A stretch of 64,000 bases of DNA from positions 62,001 to 126,000 of the forward strand of contig QCHU01000002.1 of assembly GCA_003279455.1 (NCBI GenBank). The letters run 5' to 3'. This document shows positions 37,621 through 48,535 of the stretch, piece after piece; position 1 is the first letter of the stretch; every line of letters begins with the position of its first letter. This stretch comes from Prochlorococcus sp. AG-402-G19 (GTDB taxonomy: Bacteria > Cyanobacteriota > Cyanobacteriia > PCC-6307 > Cyanobiaceae). A program made the position numbers and the translations under genes. The notes beneath the pieces are model-generated. The model was not told where the DNA came from. It did no database searches and saw only the letters and a program-made list of their open reading frames with translations.

Positions 37621-39012
37621 GTGAACACGCCTCTAGTAACTATTAAAGCCTTACAAAGAAGAATGGCTCAAGGTGTTCCTAATTCCCAATGTAGTGAATC
37701 TGCTGTAAGGAGAATGTGGTGGGCGGCTCTGGATACTCTTCAGTCAGATATATTGCTACCGATGAACCTTACAAGAGGTTTATGGTTGTCTTCCCCTTTG
37801 CCAGCATTATACGAACCTAAATTACTCAAGCAATTTCAAGGATGGGTATGGGCTCCGAAGGATTTATTAAATCTCTCCAGTCCTTCTATGGGGATGTTGC
37901 CTCCGAGTCAATCCGTTTCAATGGATTTTCACAATGATTCTTCAGGCTATGAGCGATTGACTCTTCTGGAGGAAGATGGGAACGATCCTTTGCTAATAGT
38001 GATTACTCCTGAAATTCAAATTGCTTTGGCCCTGGAAGGTGATCTACAGGAGAGAAAATTATTAATGCGCAGTGATCCTGAGACTTTGAGTGACCTTTTG
38101 ACATTACTTGATAATAGATTGAATACAGAAAATATTGAACAAGCAAATAATCTCCGAAAAGCACTTGGGGAATTGGGACAGCTAAAAACGAATGATGATT
38201 TATCTAAAGTGTTTTGGCCTTTATTATCTCAACGCCTTGCAGATATTGCACCAAGTTTGAATATTCAAACTTTGCCTGATAATTCAATTAATGATCACAC
38301 ATCAAGTTCAAGGAATAGTGAAATTTCCTTATTAGAGGCTTTAACTCATGAAATAAGGACTCCTCTGGCGACGATAAGAACTTTAATAAGATCTCTTCTT
38401 CGAAAGCGAGATTTACCCAGGGTGGTTGAAACACGTTTGAAGCAAATAGATATTGAATGTACAGAACAAATTGATCGTTTTGGTTTAATTTTTAATGCAG
38501 TGGAGTTAGAGAGAAGTAAGACCGAAGGGACAAATTTGGCTTTAACTGATTTAGGTAAAATGATCACAATGTTATTTCCGGTTTGGAGTAATCAGTTAGA
38601 ACGAAAAGGATTGAAACTTATTCTTGATATCACACCAGATTTACCAAAAGTTTTGAGTGATTCTGAAGGGCTTGAATTAATGCTGACTGGTCTTATTGAT
38701 CGTAATAGTCGTGGACTGCAAACCGGTGGGGAATTGACTTTGAAGTTAAGACCAGCTGGTCAGAGGCTAAAGCTTCAGATTTTAACTCAGCTTTCCACAA
38801 CTACTAATTCTGAAATTTTAGAAAGTTGTTCCAATGAAGAAATTGGACCAGTACTTAGCTGGAATCCAGCTACAGGTAATTTGCAGCTTAGTCAGGCTGC
38901 AACGCAAAGACTTTTGAAAAGTCTTGGTGGCCGTCTTACTAATAGGCGAGATAAAGGAATTACGATATTTTTTCCTATTTCTGAATTAAAAGAATTTGAT
39001 CTTATTGATTAA
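37621..39012 (+). CDS. Sensor histidine kinase with degenerate ATP-binding domain
   Basis: The 463-aa protein has an N-terminal GAF-like region (about 25-175), then a dimerization domain with the H box LTHEIRTPLATIRTL (His near residue 244), and a C-terminal HATPase-like fold. In that last part the N-box asparagines are replaced: LTGLIDRNSRGLQTGGEL has Gly and Arg where Asn is expected, and no G1 box (DxGxG) is seen. ATP binding is doubtful. The GGAGG at 37611-37615 lies 5 nt before GTG 37621, so that is the likely start rather than TTG 37609. A relation to Hik2/CSK is plausible but not proven. Confidence 0.78.
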   Translation: MNTPLVTIKALQRRMAQGVPNSQCSESAVRRMWWAALDTLQSDILLPMNLTRGLWLSSPLPALYEPKLLKQFQGWVWAPKDLLNLSSPSMGMLPPSQSVSMDFHNDSSGYERLTLLEEDGNDPLLIVITPEIQIALALEGDLQERKLLMRSDPETLSDLLTLLDNRLNTENIEQANNLRKALGELGQLKTNDDLSKVFWPLLSQRLADIAPSLNIQTLPDNSINDHTSSSRNSEISLLEALTHEIRTPLATIRTLIRSLLRKRDLPRVVETRLKQIDIECTEQIDRFGLIFNAVELERSKTEGTNLALTDLGKMITMLFPVWSNQLERKGLKLILDITPDLPKVLSDSEGLELMLTGLIDRNSRGLQTGGELTLKLRPAGQRLKLQILTQLSTTTNSEILESCSNEEIGPVLSWNPATGNLQLSQAATQRLLKSLGGRLTNRRDKGITIFFPISELKEFDLID

Positions 39013-39108
39013 TGTTGACGCGTGTGAAGTTGACGTGAAATGAGTCAAAAGGCACAAAATAAAGTGCTAATTTAAAAATATAAAGAAAAAGTTGATTGAA
39101 TTGAAAGC

Positions 39109-39534
39109 ATGACCGAAGTATTACCTGGAACACTTCCAAAACACATTGGTAGCACCGGTGGTTTATTAAATTCGGCTGAAACCGAAGAAAAATATGCAAT
39201 TACCTGGTCAAGTAAATCCTCTCAGGTTTTTGAGCTTCCAACTGGAGGAGCTGCGGTAATGCATGAAGGTGATAATTTGATGTACTTTGCTAGAAAAGAG
39301 CAGTGTTTTGCTTTGAATACTCAATTAAGAGGGTTTAAGCCAAGAATTGAAACAAGTAAAATATACAGAATTTATCCTGGAGGTGATAGAGAATTACTTT
39401 TCCCTAAAGATGGCGTTTTTTCTGAGAAGCCAAATGAAGGAAGGTTAAAAGAAGGCTACAATAATAGACGAATCGGAGAAAATCCTAATCCAGCAAGCTT
39501 GAAATTTAGCGGAAAAAAAACTTACGATGCATAA
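39109..39534 (+). CDS. psaD: Photosystem I subunit II (PsaD)
   Basis: PsaD is the stromal PSI subunit that docks ferredoxin. The 141-aa product shows [40 protein letters not shown] and [19 protein letters not shown] in the known order. Length and start are typical. It follows the sensor-kinase gene by about 96 bp and precedes trpE, with no common theme. A promoter of its own is likely. Confidence 0.97.
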   Translation: MTEVLPGTLPKHIGSTGGLLNSAETEEKYAITWSSKSSQVFELPTGGAAVMHEGDNLMYFARKEQCFALNTQLRGFKPRIETSKIYRIYPGGDRELLFPKDGVFSEKPNEGRLKEGYNNRRIGENPNPASLKFSGKKTYDA

Positions 39535-39595
39535 CTAGTTTAATTTAAACTCTTGACCCCTTTAAACATATATATTGGGCTGCCATTATGCAGTC

Positions 39596-41116
39596 ATGCT
39601 TAGTTTAGATAAGGAACAATTTCTTTTATCAGCGTCCAGTGGGGCAAACTACATTCCCTTGGCAAAAAGTTGGCCAGCTGATTTGGAAACCCCCCTGACA
39701 ACCTGGCTTAAAGTTGGTAACGGCAACCCTCCAGGTGTATTGCTTGAATCAGTAGAAGGTGGAGAAACTATTGGTCGCTGGAGTGTCGTTGCCTCAGATC
39801 CTCTCTGGAAGGTGTCAGTTAGTGGTAATGAATTGACTAGATGCTGGAGAAATGGAAAACAAGAAAAGTTTCACGGAAATCCAATTGAAATACTCAGGGA
39901 AATGCTTAAGCCGTATAAATCTGTTTCTTTGCCAGGGGTGCCGCAATTAGGACAACTTTTTGGAATGTGGGGTTATGAACTAATTCAATGGATTGAGCCA
40001 TCTGTACCCACCTATGAATTATCAGATCAAGATTTACCTGATGGTATTTGGATGTTTATGGACAAAATTCTTATTTTTGATCAAGTCAAACGTTTAATAA
40101 CAGCTGTGGCATATGGAGATCTAAGTGATGGAGTTTCCCCTGGTAAAGCTTATGAAATCGCTTGTGAACAAATTAATGAAATTCAAGAACTAATGGCAGC
40201 TCCTCTAGAGCCAGTTAGGTCTTTGAAGTGGAATGAAAATGCGAATAGATCAGTTGATATGAACTACAAAACATCAAAGGCTGAATTCGAAAAAAGTGTT
40301 AAATCTGCAAAAGAATTTATTAAAAAAGGTGATGTTTTTCAGTTGGTTATTAGTCAAAAATTGGAGTCTACTGTCATACAAAAACCTTTTGAGTTATATC
40401 GCAGCCTGCGCATGGTAAATCCTTCTCCATTTATGGCATTTTTTGATTTTGGAGATTGGCAACTTATTGGTTCGAGCCCAGAGGTAATGGTTAAGGCCCA
40501 ACAAACAGAAAAGGGTATTCAAGCAAGTTTGAGACCAATTGCTGGTACTCGTCCAAGAGGTAAAAATGATTTAGAAGATGCAACCCTAGAAAAAGATCTT
40601 TTAAAAGATCCAAAAGAAAGAGCTGAACATGTCATGTTAGTAGATTTAGGTCGAAATGATTTAGGTCGAGTTTGCATCCCAGGTACTGTTTTTGTAAAAG
40701 AATTAATGGTTATAGAAAAATATTCGCATGTCATGCATATAGTCAGTGAGGTTGAGGGTACTTTAAAAAAAGCAAATGATGTTTGGGATTTATTAATTGC
40801 TTCTTTCCCCGCTGGCACTGTTAGTGGAGCACCAAAAATAAGAGCGATGCAATTAATTAATCAATTAGAAAAACAACGTAGAGGTCCTTACTCCGGGGTT
40901 TATGGCTCAATAGATTTAAATGGAGCATTAAACACAGCTATTACTATCAGAACAATGGTTGTTCGTAGGTCCAATCAAAATGAGTGTACTGTTCAAGTTC
41001 AAGCTGGGGCTGGAGTCGTTGCTGATTCCATTCCTTCTAATGAGTATCAAGAAACTTTAAATAAAGCGAAAGGGATGTTCACTGCTTTAGCTTGTTTAGA
41101 AGCTCCTGATTTATGA
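39596..41116 (+). CDS. trpE: Anthranilate synthase component I
   Basis: TrpE makes anthranilate from chorismate in tryptophan synthesis. The 506-aa product contains [18 protein letters not shown] and [14 protein letters not shown], the catalytic segment [11 protein letters not shown], and near the C-terminus [17 protein letters not shown] and [13 protein letters not shown] prefer ATG 39596 ([12 protein letters not shown]); the frame extends seven residues upstream with no conservation. The stop overlaps the next gene as ATGA at 41113-41116, so trpE, gshA, ppc and a GNAT gene form one tightly packed run. Confidence 0.96.
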   Translation: MLSLDKEQFLLSASSGANYIPLAKSWPADLETPLTTWLKVGNGNPPGVLLESVEGGETIGRWSVVASDPLWKVSVSGNELTRCWRNGKQEKFHGNPIEILREMLKPYKSVSLPGVPQLGQLFGMWGYELIQWIEPSVPTYELSDQDLPDGIWMFMDKILIFDQVKRLITAVAYGDLSDGVSPGKAYEIACEQINEIQELMAAPLEPVRSLKWNENANRSVDMNYKTSKAEFEKSVKSAKEFIKKGDVFQLVISQKLESTVIQKPFELYRSLRMVNPSPFMAFFDFGDWQLIGSSPEVMVKAQQTEKGIQASLRPIAGTRPRGKNDLEDATLEKDLLKDPKERAEHVMLVDLGRNDLGRVCIPGTVFVKELMVIEKYSHVMHIVSEVEGTLKKANDVWDLLIASFPAGTVSGAPKIRAMQLINQLEKQRRGPYSGVYGSIDLNGALNTAITIRTMVVRRSNQNECTVQVQAGAGVVADSIPSNEYQETLNKAKGMFTALACLEAPDL

Positions 41117-42252
41117 CCAACTGTATGCTTCTAAAGGGGTTCGAAGTGGAGCTCTTTACCGGTACATTTGCTGGAGAAAATGTTGGGATTGCATCTGCTA
41201 TTACTAAAGAACTATCAGATTTTGTCAAAGAACCGGATCAAAGAAATCTTGAGTACATAACTGTTCCAGATCAAAGATATGCAGTTTTAAAGCATGCACT
41301 GTTACTACCGAGATTAAAACTTAGAAAATGGCTTGATTGCAAAGAACTTACTATTCTTCCTGGGAGCACTTTAAGTCTTGGAAATACAGAAGATTTTGAA
41401 AGGTCAGATATCAAAAACTGTTATCACTCTTTCATAGAAAAAAATTATGGAACAAAAGTTGTAACAGCAAGTATTCATATTAATTTAGGTATTGAAAGCT
41501 TATCTTTACTTTTTTCGGCACTTCGCTTGGTTAGATGTGAGGCATCATTATTTTTGGCATTAAGCGCTAGTTCTCCTTTTTTAGGAGGAAATGCTACTGG
41601 CGCACATTCTCAAAGATGGATTCAATTCCCTAAGACACCCTCCAATGTCCCTATGTTTGTGGATCATGCTCATTATGTGACATGGGTTGAAGATCAGTTA
41701 TCGCAGGGCAACATGCAAAATGAAAGACATTTGTGGACATCAGTAAGGCCAAATGGTCCAGAAAGACCTCATGTTTTAAATCGATTAGAGCTGAGGATAT
41801 GTGACTTGGTCTGTAATGTTGATTTGCTCTTGGCTATTACAGCATTACTTGAACTAAGAATTATTAATCTTAAAAACAATATTAAAAAATATGATCCCGT
41901 GGAAGCGAGCTCTAAAACACTCAAAGAATTGGCTCTATTAGCAGATGAAAATGATTTGCTTGCCGCTAAATCTAGTCTCGATGCAAATTTATTTCATTGG
42001 CAAACTGGAAAACAAATAAACTGTCGTGATTGGATAAATGAACTTCTGTTAGAGGCAGCTCCGTTGGCTAAGGAGCTTGGAATGTTTGAGTTATTGCAAC
42101 CTATTGAATCTATTTTAACCAAGGGAAATCAATCAATGATATGGCTGAATTCTTATTCCAAAGGAGTCTCAATTCAGTCCTTGCTTCAGAAAGGTATTTA
42201 TGAAATGGAACGAGAAGAGACCAATTTTATTCAATTGAAATCATCCTATTAG
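41113..42252 (+). CDS. gshA: Glutamate-cysteine ligase, cyanobacterial type
   Basis: This enzyme makes gamma-glutamylcysteine, the first step to glutathione. The 379-aa product has the cyanobacterial form. [16 protein letters not shown] and [21 protein letters not shown] are typical, and [21 protein letters not shown] carries a substrate-binding Arg. It overlaps trpE by 4 nt (ATGA) and ends at TAG 42252. The overlap suggests translational coupling, although no pathway link to trpE is apparent. Confidence 0.9.
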   Translation: MTNCMLLKGFEVELFTGTFAGENVGIASAITKELSDFVKEPDQRNLEYITVPDQRYAVLKHALLLPRLKLRKWLDCKELTILPGSTLSLGNTEDFERSDIKNCYHSFIEKNYGTKVVTASIHINLGIESLSLLFSALRLVRCEASLFLALSASSPFLGGNATGAHSQRWIQFPKTPSNVPMFVDHAHYVTWVEDQLSQGNMQNERHLWTSVRPNGPERPHVLNRLELRICDLVCNVDLLLAITALLELRIINLKNNIKKYDPVEASSKTLKELALLADENDLLAAKSSLDANLFHWQTGKQINCRDWINELLLEAAPLAKELGMFELLQPIESILTKGNQSMIWLNSYSKGVSIQSLLQKGIYEMEREETNFIQLKSSY

Positions 42253-42287
42253 TGACTAAGTCGGGAGAACTGCCTCATAATAGGAAT

Positions 42288-45272
42288 ATGTTGAAAAATT
42301 CTTCTAACGCAAATATCTCTCATCACTCAACAGAAAGTGTTGAGGATAAAGATCCTGGATATTTATTGCAACAAAGGCTTGAACTTATTGAGGATTTGTG
42401 GAAAACAGTTCTCAAAAGTGAATGTCCTCCTAATCAAACAGACAGATTATTGCGTTTAAAGGAATTAAGTGACCCTAGTAAGTCTAATCAAGATAATTCT
42501 TCGCAGGCTATAGTTAAGTTGATTACAGAAATGGACTTAGCAGAGGCGATATCAGCTGCCAGGGCTTTTTCGCTTTATTTTCAGTTGGTAAATATTCTAG
42601 AGCAACGTATAGAGGAGGATAGTTATTTAGAAAGTATGAAAAAAGGGAAGTTAGACAATAGTCATTACAATCTAGACCCATTCGCTCCGGCTTTGGCAAG
42701 TCAAACTGCACCAGCAACTTTTAGACAATTGTTTGAGCGATTACGTCATTTGAATGTTCCTCCAGCCCAACTTGATGCTTTGATGAGGGAAATGGATATT
42801 CGTCTTGTCTTTACAGCTCACCCAACTGAAATAGTTAGACATACTGTCAGACATAAGCAACGAAGGGTAGCCACTCTTTTGCAACAACTTCAATCAAATA
42901 GTTTAATTTCCGAGTCTGAGAAGGAAATCTTTAGGTTGCAATTAGAGGAGGAGATAAGACTTTGGTGGAGAACGGATGAACTTCATCAATTCAAGCCAAC
43001 TGTTCTTGATGAAGTTGACTATGCGCTTCATTATTTTCAGCAGGTTTTGTTTGATGCGATGCCACAATTGAGAAGGAGACTGATTACGGCATTGGCTTCA
43101 AGTTATCCAGATGTAGAGATCCCTAATGAAGCCTTTTGTACATTTGGTTCCTGGGTGGGTTCGGATCGAGACGGTAATCCCTCCGTTACTCCTGAAATTA
43201 CATGGAGAACAGCCTGTTATCAAAGACAATTAATGTTGGATAGATATATTGCATCAGTGCAAGATCTCAGAGATCAATTAAGTATATCTATGCAATGGAG
43301 TCAAGTAAGCTCTCCTTTACTAGAATCATTGGAAATGGACAGAGTTCGTTTCCCTGAGGTCTATGAGGAAAGAGCTGCTAGGTATCGGCTAGAACCTTAT
43401 CGATTGAAGCTTAGCTATACGCTTGAGAGGTTGAGACTTACTCAGCTACGTAATAAGCAGCTGGCTGATGCTGGATGGCAATTATCACCTGAAGGTAAGA
43501 CTTTGACATCTACAAATAATAGCCTTGATGATTTTCTTCACTATAGGTCTGTAGATGAGTTTAAAAATGAATTAGAACTTATTAGGAATAGTTTAGTTAG
43601 TACTGATCTTACATGTGAACCTCTTGATACCTTGTTAAATCAAGTGCATATCTTTGGTTTCTCTTTGGCAAGTTTAGACATTAGGCAAGAAAGCACTCGT
43701 CATAGTGATGCTTTGGATGAGCTCACTTGCTATTTAGAGTTGCCTGAGTCATATGGAGTAATGAATGAGGAAAGTCGAGTCACTTGGTTGATGAAGGAAT
43801 TGAATACTCGAAGACCGCTTATCCCTCCTGCTTTTGAATGGTCTCAAAGCACTCAAGAAACTATCTCAGTTTTTCATATGCTTCATAGGCTACAGAAAGA
43901 ATTTGGTACTCGTATATGTCGCTCATATGTAATTTCCATGAGTCATACAGCATCAGATCTATTAGAAGTGTTGCTTTTAGCCAAAGAGTCAGGATTGATT
44001 GATCCAACTTTAGGAGCTGCTGATTTTCTTGTCGTTCCATTGTTTGAAACTGTTGAGGACTTACAACATGCTCCTTCTGTAATGGAGTCGTTACTTCAGA
44101 CAGATGTTTATAGAAACTTACTTCCACGAGCAGGAGAGAAAAAACAACCTCTTCAGGAACTTATGCTTGGATACTCTGATAGTAATAAGGATTCTGGTTT
44201 CCTCTCAAGTAACTGGGAAATTCATAAGGCCCAAATAGCACTTCAAGATCTGGCTAGTAGACAAGGGATAGCTTTACGGATTTTTCATGGTAGGGGAGGG
44301 TCTGTAGGAAGAGGAGGTGGACCAGCTTATCAAGCAATTTTGGCTCAACCAAGTGGTACGCTTCGAGGCCGTATAAAGATCACAGAGCAAGGGGAGGTTC
44401 TTGCCTCGAAATATAGCCTTCCAGAATTAGCATTGTATAATCTTGAAACTGTTACTACAGCTGTTCTCCAAAATAGCTTGGTTACAAATAAATTAGATGC
44501 GACGCCAAGTTGGAATGAATTGATGACCAGGCTTGCAGCTCGTTCAAGGGAGCATTACCGAGCTTTAGTTCATGATAATCCTGACTTGGTTCAATTCTTT
44601 CAAGTAGTTACTCCAATAGAAGAAATCAGTAAGCTGCAAATTTCTAGTCGCCCTGCTCGAAGAAAAAGTGGTGCAAAAGACTTATCCAGTCTTCGTGCAA
44701 TTCCATGGGTCTTTGGTTGGACTCAAAGTCGTTTTCTCTTGCCGAGCTGGTTTGGGGTTGGCACAGCGTTAGCTAATGAACTAAAAGCAGATCCCGATCA
44801 AATGGAGATGTTGAGAATGTTGAATCAGAGATGGCCATTTTTTAGAATGTTGATATCTAAAGTAGAGATGACACTTTCGAAAGTTGATTTAGATGTTGCC
44901 CATCACTATGTGCTTAGTTTAGGTGGTAATGATAATCGCGATGCATTTGCTAGAATTTTCGATATCATCTCAAGTGAATACAAATTAACTAAAAAATTAA
45001 TTTTAGAAATTACTGACAAGTCAAAACTTTTAAGTGCAGACCCTGCTTTGCAATTGTCTGTAAATCTGAGGAATAGGACTATCATTCCCCTAGGATTTTT
45101 ACAAGTCGCTCTTCTCAAACGATTAAGAGATCAGAATCGTCAACCACCTATTAGTGAAGATTTGAGTATTGACTCTAGTCAAAGTTCACGTACATATAGC
45201 CGTAGTGAATTATTGCGAGGAGCATTGTTAACTATCAACGGCATTGCTGCAGGAATGAGAAACACAGGATGA
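42288..45272 (+). CDS. ppc: Phosphoenolpyruvate carboxylase
   Basis: PEPC fixes bicarbonate onto PEP to make oxaloacetate, refilling the TCA route for nitrogen assimilation. The product is about 994 aa. The catalytic motif is [15 protein letters not shown] near residue 180, and the glycine loop [19 protein letters not shown] lies near residue 675. GSDRDGNP and [14 protein letters not shown] are further PEP/metal-site motifs. The end [10 protein letters not shown] is the conserved C-terminus. ATG 42288 is preferred; a GTG at 42252 would add 12 residues overlapping gshA. Confidence 0.97.
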   Translation: MLKNSSNANISHHSTESVEDKDPGYLLQQRLELIEDLWKTVLKSECPPNQTDRLLRLKELSDPSKSNQDNSSQAIVKLITEMDLAEAISAARAFSLYFQLVNILEQRIEEDSYLESMKKGKLDNSHYNLDPFAPALASQTAPATFRQLFERLRHLNVPPAQLDALMREMDIRLVFTAHPTEIVRHTVRHKQRRVATLLQQLQSNSLISESEKEIFRLQLEEEIRLWWRTDELHQFKPTVLDEVDYALHYFQQVLFDAMPQLRRRLITALASSYPDVEIPNEAFCTFGSWVGSDRDGNPSVTPEITWRTACYQRQLMLDRYIASVQDLRDQLSISMQWSQVSSPLLESLEMDRVRFPEVYEERAARYRLEPYRLKLSYTLERLRLTQLRNKQLADAGWQLSPEGKTLTSTNNSLDDFLHYRSVDEFKNELELIRNSLVSTDLTCEPLDTLLNQVHIFGFSLASLDIRQESTRHSDALDELTCYLELPESYGVMNEESRVTWLMKELNTRRPLIPPAFEWSQSTQETISVFHMLHRLQKEFGTRICRSYVISMSHTASDLLEVLLLAKESGLIDPTLGAADFLVVPLFETVEDLQHAPSVMESLLQTDVYRNLLPRAGEKKQPLQELMLGYSDSNKDSGFLSSNWEIHKAQIALQDLASRQGIALRIFHGRGGSVGRGGGPAYQAILAQPSGTLRGRIKITEQGEVLASKYSLPELALYNLETVTTAVLQNSLVTNKLDATPSWNELMTRLAARSREHYRALVHDNPDLVQFFQVVTPIEEISKLQISSRPARRKSGAKDLSSLRAIPWVFGWTQSRFLLPSWFGVGTALANELKADPDQMEMLRMLNQRWPFFRMLISKVEMTLSKVDLDVAHHYVLSLGGNDNRDAFARIFDIISSEYKLTKKLILEITDKSKLLSADPALQLSVNLRNRTIIPLGFLQVALLKRLRDQNRQPPISEDLSIDSSQSSRTYSRSELLRGALLTINGIAAGMRNTG

Positions 45273-45273
45273 C

Positions 45274-45726
45274 ATGCTTGGATTAAATTCAGGAAATAAG
45301 TGTCCCCAAATTCCTGAGGGCTTCGTCTTACTTAGGAGTGAACTCGTTTCTGTACGTAAAATAAATAGGCTCTTATTAAGATGTAAACAAGATACTCATC
45401 ATCCAAGGCAGTTAGAATTAGCTTTGAAAAAGTCTGATTTTTATTTAACTCTTCTTCAAAAAACTTCTAATAATCTTGTAGGTTTTGTTCGTGTGACTAG
45501 CGATAAGGGTTTAAATGCAAATTTGTGGGATTTAGTCGCAGAGCCTGGGGAGCAACAAGAAACGTTCATCTCTATTATGGTTTATAAGGCAGTTGAAATT
45601 ATTAGACGAGAGTTGCCAGGCTGTAGTATTTCGGTTGCTGCCCCATTAATTTCACTTAATCCATTAAAAGCTAATGGTTTTTTATTAGATCCAAATGGTA
45701 TAAAAACAATGGGATTGAGACTTTGA
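45274..45726 (+). CDS. GNAT-type acetyltransferase-like protein
   Basis: This 150-aa product looks like a GCN5-type N-acetyltransferase. The middle segment GFVRVTSDKGLNANLWDLV matches the central strand pair, and EQQETFISIMVYKAVEII the helix that contacts acetyl-CoA. The acetyl-CoA loop (usual Q/RxxGxG/A) is atypical (AEPGEQQET), so the activity is uncertain. It starts one base after the ppc stop, so it is translated from the same mRNA. Confidence 0.65.
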   Translation: MLGLNSGNKCPQIPEGFVLLRSELVSVRKINRLLLRCKQDTHHPRQLELALKKSDFYLTLLQKTSNNLVGFVRVTSDKGLNANLWDLVAEPGEQQETFISIMVYKAVEIIRRELPGCSISVAAPLISLNPLKANGFLLDPNGIKTMGLRL

Positions 45727-45739
45727 GAAATTATTTTCA

Positions 45740-45813
45740 CGAGCATGGAGGGACTCGAACCCCCGACTCTCAGAACCGGAATCTGATGCTCTATCCAACT
45801 GAGCTACATGCCC
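45740..45813 (-). tRNA. tRNA-Arg (anticodon CCG)
   Basis: A 74-nt cloverleaf on the minus strand. GGGCATG pairs with CATGCTC (one G-T pair), the discriminator is G, the anticodon loop TTCCGGT gives CCG, and the T arm has GGGGGTTCGAGTCCCTC. CCA is not encoded. A 65-aa minus-strand open frame spanning it is a tRNA artefact. Confidence 0.96.
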
Positions 45814-45890
45814 AACAAGGGGGGATATTAAAAAGGCCAAATACTGAGACCTTATTAAAATTAGCTTACATACAAATGCCATAAAGCAAC

Positions 45891-46991
45891 ATTCAACTTC
45901 ATCAGTTAGAACTTAATAATTTTCGAAATTATCGATGTTTTCAGTTTGAGTTAACTGAAAATCGTTTGATAGTAATAGGTCATAATGGAGTTGGAAAATC
46001 TAATCTTCTTGAATCTGTAGAGCTCTTGTCTAGTTTACGCTCTCATCGATCTAATCGAAATCAGGATTTAATTTATTGGGATCAAGATAAGGCTTTCCTA
46101 TCTGCGATAATTGACGATGATCAAAAAGTTTGTTTAGAAATAAACAGAAAAGGAGGGAGAAAAGCCTATAAAAATGAAAAACTTTTAACTCGTCAAATTG
46201 ATTTGATCGGACCGATGAGAAGTGTAGGTTTTAGTGCTCTTGATCTAGAATTAATTAGAGGTGAACCTGCTCTAAGAAGAAATTGGCTGGATAGAATTGT
46301 TCAACAACTTGAACCGATTTATTCTGATTTGGTTGGAAGGTTTTCTAGATTGCTTAGGCAAAGAAGTCAGTTGTGGCGTAATTTCAGTGTTCAATCGAGC
46401 GAGGATCAAAATATTCTATTAGATTCTTACGATAGGCAAATGGCTTTGGTAAGTACAAGAATCCATCGAAGACGTAGGCGTATTTTAGATCGTCTACTGC
46501 CAATAGCTGCAAACTGGCAGGATCATTTAAGTAATAGTAAGGAGAAGCTTCATATTACATATTTACCGGGTAGTAAACTTGAAGGTGAAGAGAGTGAGAG
46601 GCTTTGGAGGGAGAGTATTGAACGTCAACTTTTAGAAATAAGGTCTGAGGAAGAGATGACGGGGCATTGCCGAGTAGGTCCTCATCGTGATGATGTACAG
46701 TTTTTAGTAAATGGAGTAGATGCAAGACGTTTTGGTTCGGCTGGTCAGCAGAGGACTATTGTTTTGGCTTTGAAATTGGCCGAATTAGAATTAATTAAAA
46801 CGGTGTATGGCAGATCCCCAATTTTGCTTTTAGATGATGTTTTGGCTGAGCTGGATCCAAAACGACAATTATTGCTTTTAGATGCTGTCGGCCAAAAACA
46901 TCAGTGTTTAATTAGTGCAACACATTTGGAATCTTTTGAAGGTGAATGGGTACGAAACTCACAATTAATGCAATTAGATTCTTTTAGTTAA
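45891..46991 (+). CDS. recF: DNA replication and repair protein RecF, with apparent ATT start
   Basis: RecF loads RecA at gaps and works with RecO/RecR. The Walker A motif is [17 protein letters not shown] near the N-terminus, the signature motif [17 protein letters not shown], and Walker [13 protein letters not shown]. The usual N-terminal strand preceding Walker A ([12 protein letters not shown] here) lies upstream of the first TTG (45966), in the same frame. No ATG, GTG or TTG exists between the in-frame stop at 45882-45884 and this segment. ATT 45891 (QLHQLELN follows) is the only plausible initiator, giving 366 aa. Starting at TTG 45966 would remove about 25 conserved residues. Confidence 0.85.
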   Translation: MQLHQLELNNFRNYRCFQFELTENRLIVIGHNGVGKSNLLESVELLSSLRSHRSNRNQDLIYWDQDKAFLSAIIDDDQKVCLEINRKGGRKAYKNEKLLTRQIDLIGPMRSVGFSALDLELIRGEPALRRNWLDRIVQQLEPIYSDLVGRFSRLLRQRSQLWRNFSVQSSEDQNILLDSYDRQMALVSTRIHRRRRRILDRLLPIAANWQDHLSNSKEKLHITYLPGSKLEGEESERLWRESIERQLLEIRSEEEMTGHCRVGPHRDDVQFLVNGVDARRFGSAGQQRTIVLALKLAELELIKTVYGRSPILLLDDVLAELDPKRQLLLLDAVGQKHQCLISATHLESFEGEWVRNSQLMQLDSFS

Positions 46992-47033
46992 AACTATTGG
47001 TCGGTTATTGTGGAAATAATTTTTGGATAGATT

Positions 47034-47501
47034 ATGGAACCTTTTTTCCCAGAATTGCATCCAAATCCTGGATGGTCTGATTCTTTTCAGTCACATGATG
47101 CAGAAAACATTCATACGAACTCTAGTGAGAATATAGGAAGGCACTGCATACTTGAACTTTACCAATGTGATCATGCGAAGCTTAATGATGAAGCTTTTAT
47201 AAGGACAACAATCACATCATCGGCCAAAATTGCTGGTGCAACACTAATAAACTTGGTAACACACAGTTTTAAACCTCAGGGAGTTACTGGACTCGCTTTA
47301 TTGGCTGAATCTCATATTTCAATACATACATGGCCAGAGATTGGTTATGCAGCCATTGATGTATTCACTTGTGGTGACCATACGATGCCTGAAAAAGCTT
47401 GTAAAATACTTTTTGAAGATTTTTTGGCTAAGAACTTTTCTTTTAAAAATATTGCTAGAGAGATTCCTTCCGGAATTCAAACTTTGCATCGTGAACCCTG
47501 A
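47034..47501 (+). CDS. speD: S-adenosylmethionine decarboxylase proenzyme
   Basis: SpeD makes decarboxylated AdoMet for spermidine synthesis and is self-cleaving. The cleavage site [11 protein letters not shown] is present, and the Ser before IHTWPE becomes the pyruvoyl group. [12 protein letters not shown] carries the acid and base residues expected. The 155-aa product has a short nonconserved N-terminal part before [11 protein letters not shown]. The length is slightly greater than the usual 125-140 aa because of that N-terminal segment. It follows recF by about 42 bp. Confidence 0.92.
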   Translation: MEPFFPELHPNPGWSDSFQSHDAENIHTNSSENIGRHCILELYQCDHAKLNDEAFIRTTITSSAKIAGATLINLVTHSFKPQGVTGLALLAESHISIHTWPEIGYAAIDVFTCGDHTMPEKACKILFEDFLAKNFSFKNIAREIPSGIQTLHREP

Positions 47502-47553
47502 GCAAAATCAACAATTTAAGAAAATCAAAAATTATTTCGACATGAGAAATGAT

Positions 47554-48402
47554 CTATTTTGAATTTCTATTTATGTCTCTAGTGAGTTTGCCACTAATAA
47601 AACCCTCTAGATCTAGGCTTATTGAATGAAAACCTAAAGATAAAAAATATTTAATTAATTGATTTCTTTGAATAATTTTCAGGAAGTTGTTAATTTCATC
47701 TGCGGGTAATTCAATTCTTGCTGATAGACCTTGACTTCTCACACGTACCTTAGAGAAACCTTGATTAATAATCCATTCTTCTGCTAAGGCAATTTGTTCC
47801 AGCCTTTTCGAACTTATTTCTTCTCCAAAAGGAATGCGAGAGGCTAAACATGGTTGAGCAGGTTTATCCCACCAAGGTAATCCTAATGATTTAGAGATCG
47901 AACGAATTGATTTTTTATTTATTTTCAGTTCGGCCAGAGGTGATATCACGCCTGCTTGATTAGCTGCCTTAATACCTGGTCGATAGTCGTTAAGATCGTC
48001 ATGATTGACTCCATCGAGAACTTGAGCATTATTGTATCTTTTTGAAATTTTATTTAAATGCTTGTGCAATTCTTGTTTGCATGCAAAGCATCTATTTTCA
48101 GGATTCTTAAAGTAATTTGGCTCATTGATTTCATGGGTTTGACATTCTTCATGACGAATACCAATCCAAGCTGCTTGAAGACGCGCTTGCTTGAGTAAAT
48201 ATGGAGCTAAAGAAGGAGAGACAGCAGTAACTGCAAAGGCTTTTGAACCTAATTGTTCTTGTGCTATTGTCGCTACTAAAGAACTATCAACGCCTCCAGA
48301 GAAGGCAACACAAGCATTATTTATATCTTTAATAAACTCTCTTAACAATTTTAGTTGCTCCAGTTCAGATTCAGATAAAGATTCCAGTTGACTCAAAAAC
48401 AC
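47554..48402 (-). CDS. larE: LarE-like ATP-dependent sulfur transferase / PP-loop protein
   Basis: A 282-aa PP-loop ATPase. The P-loop VAFSGGVDSSLVATIAQEQL is near residue 35, and NRCFACKQELHKHL in the middle and the conserved cysteine in AQPCLASRIPFG match the LarE group, whose cysteine donates sulfur to the nickel-pincer cofactor in lactate racemase. No larA, larB or larC lies nearby, so the target is unknown; a general sulfur-insertion role is possible. It is divergent from the CobO-like gene, 133 bp apart. Confidence 0.82.
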   Translation of the reverse strand: MFLSQLESLSESELEQLKLLREFIKDINNACVAFSGGVDSSLVATIAQEQLGSKAFAVTAVSPSLAPYLLKQARLQAAWIGIRHEECQTHEINEPNYFKNPENRCFACKQELHKHLNKISKRYNNAQVLDGVNHDDLNDYRPGIKAANQAGVISPLAELKINKKSIRSISKSLGLPWWDKPAQPCLASRIPFGEEISSKRLEQIALAEEWIINQGFSKVRVRSQGLSARIELPADEINNFLKIIQRNQLIKYFLSLGFHSISLDLEGFISGKLTRDINRNSK

Positions 48403-48535
48403 TTTTTTAGAAGATTATTATTTTGGTTGAATTTAAAGTTCTAAACTCTTTCATCTTTCTATGTATTTTGCATATTCTATGACGTCTAATGGAGAAGAAG
48501 TTAAGTTGCATGCATAAGAAGCAGAATTATCGATC

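Noticed and set aside
45685-45882. 65-aa minus-strand ORF spanning tRNA-Arg(CCG)
   Set aside because: Its middle residues (AQLDRASDSGSESRGFESL) are the translation of a tRNA gene, a known kind of false gene.
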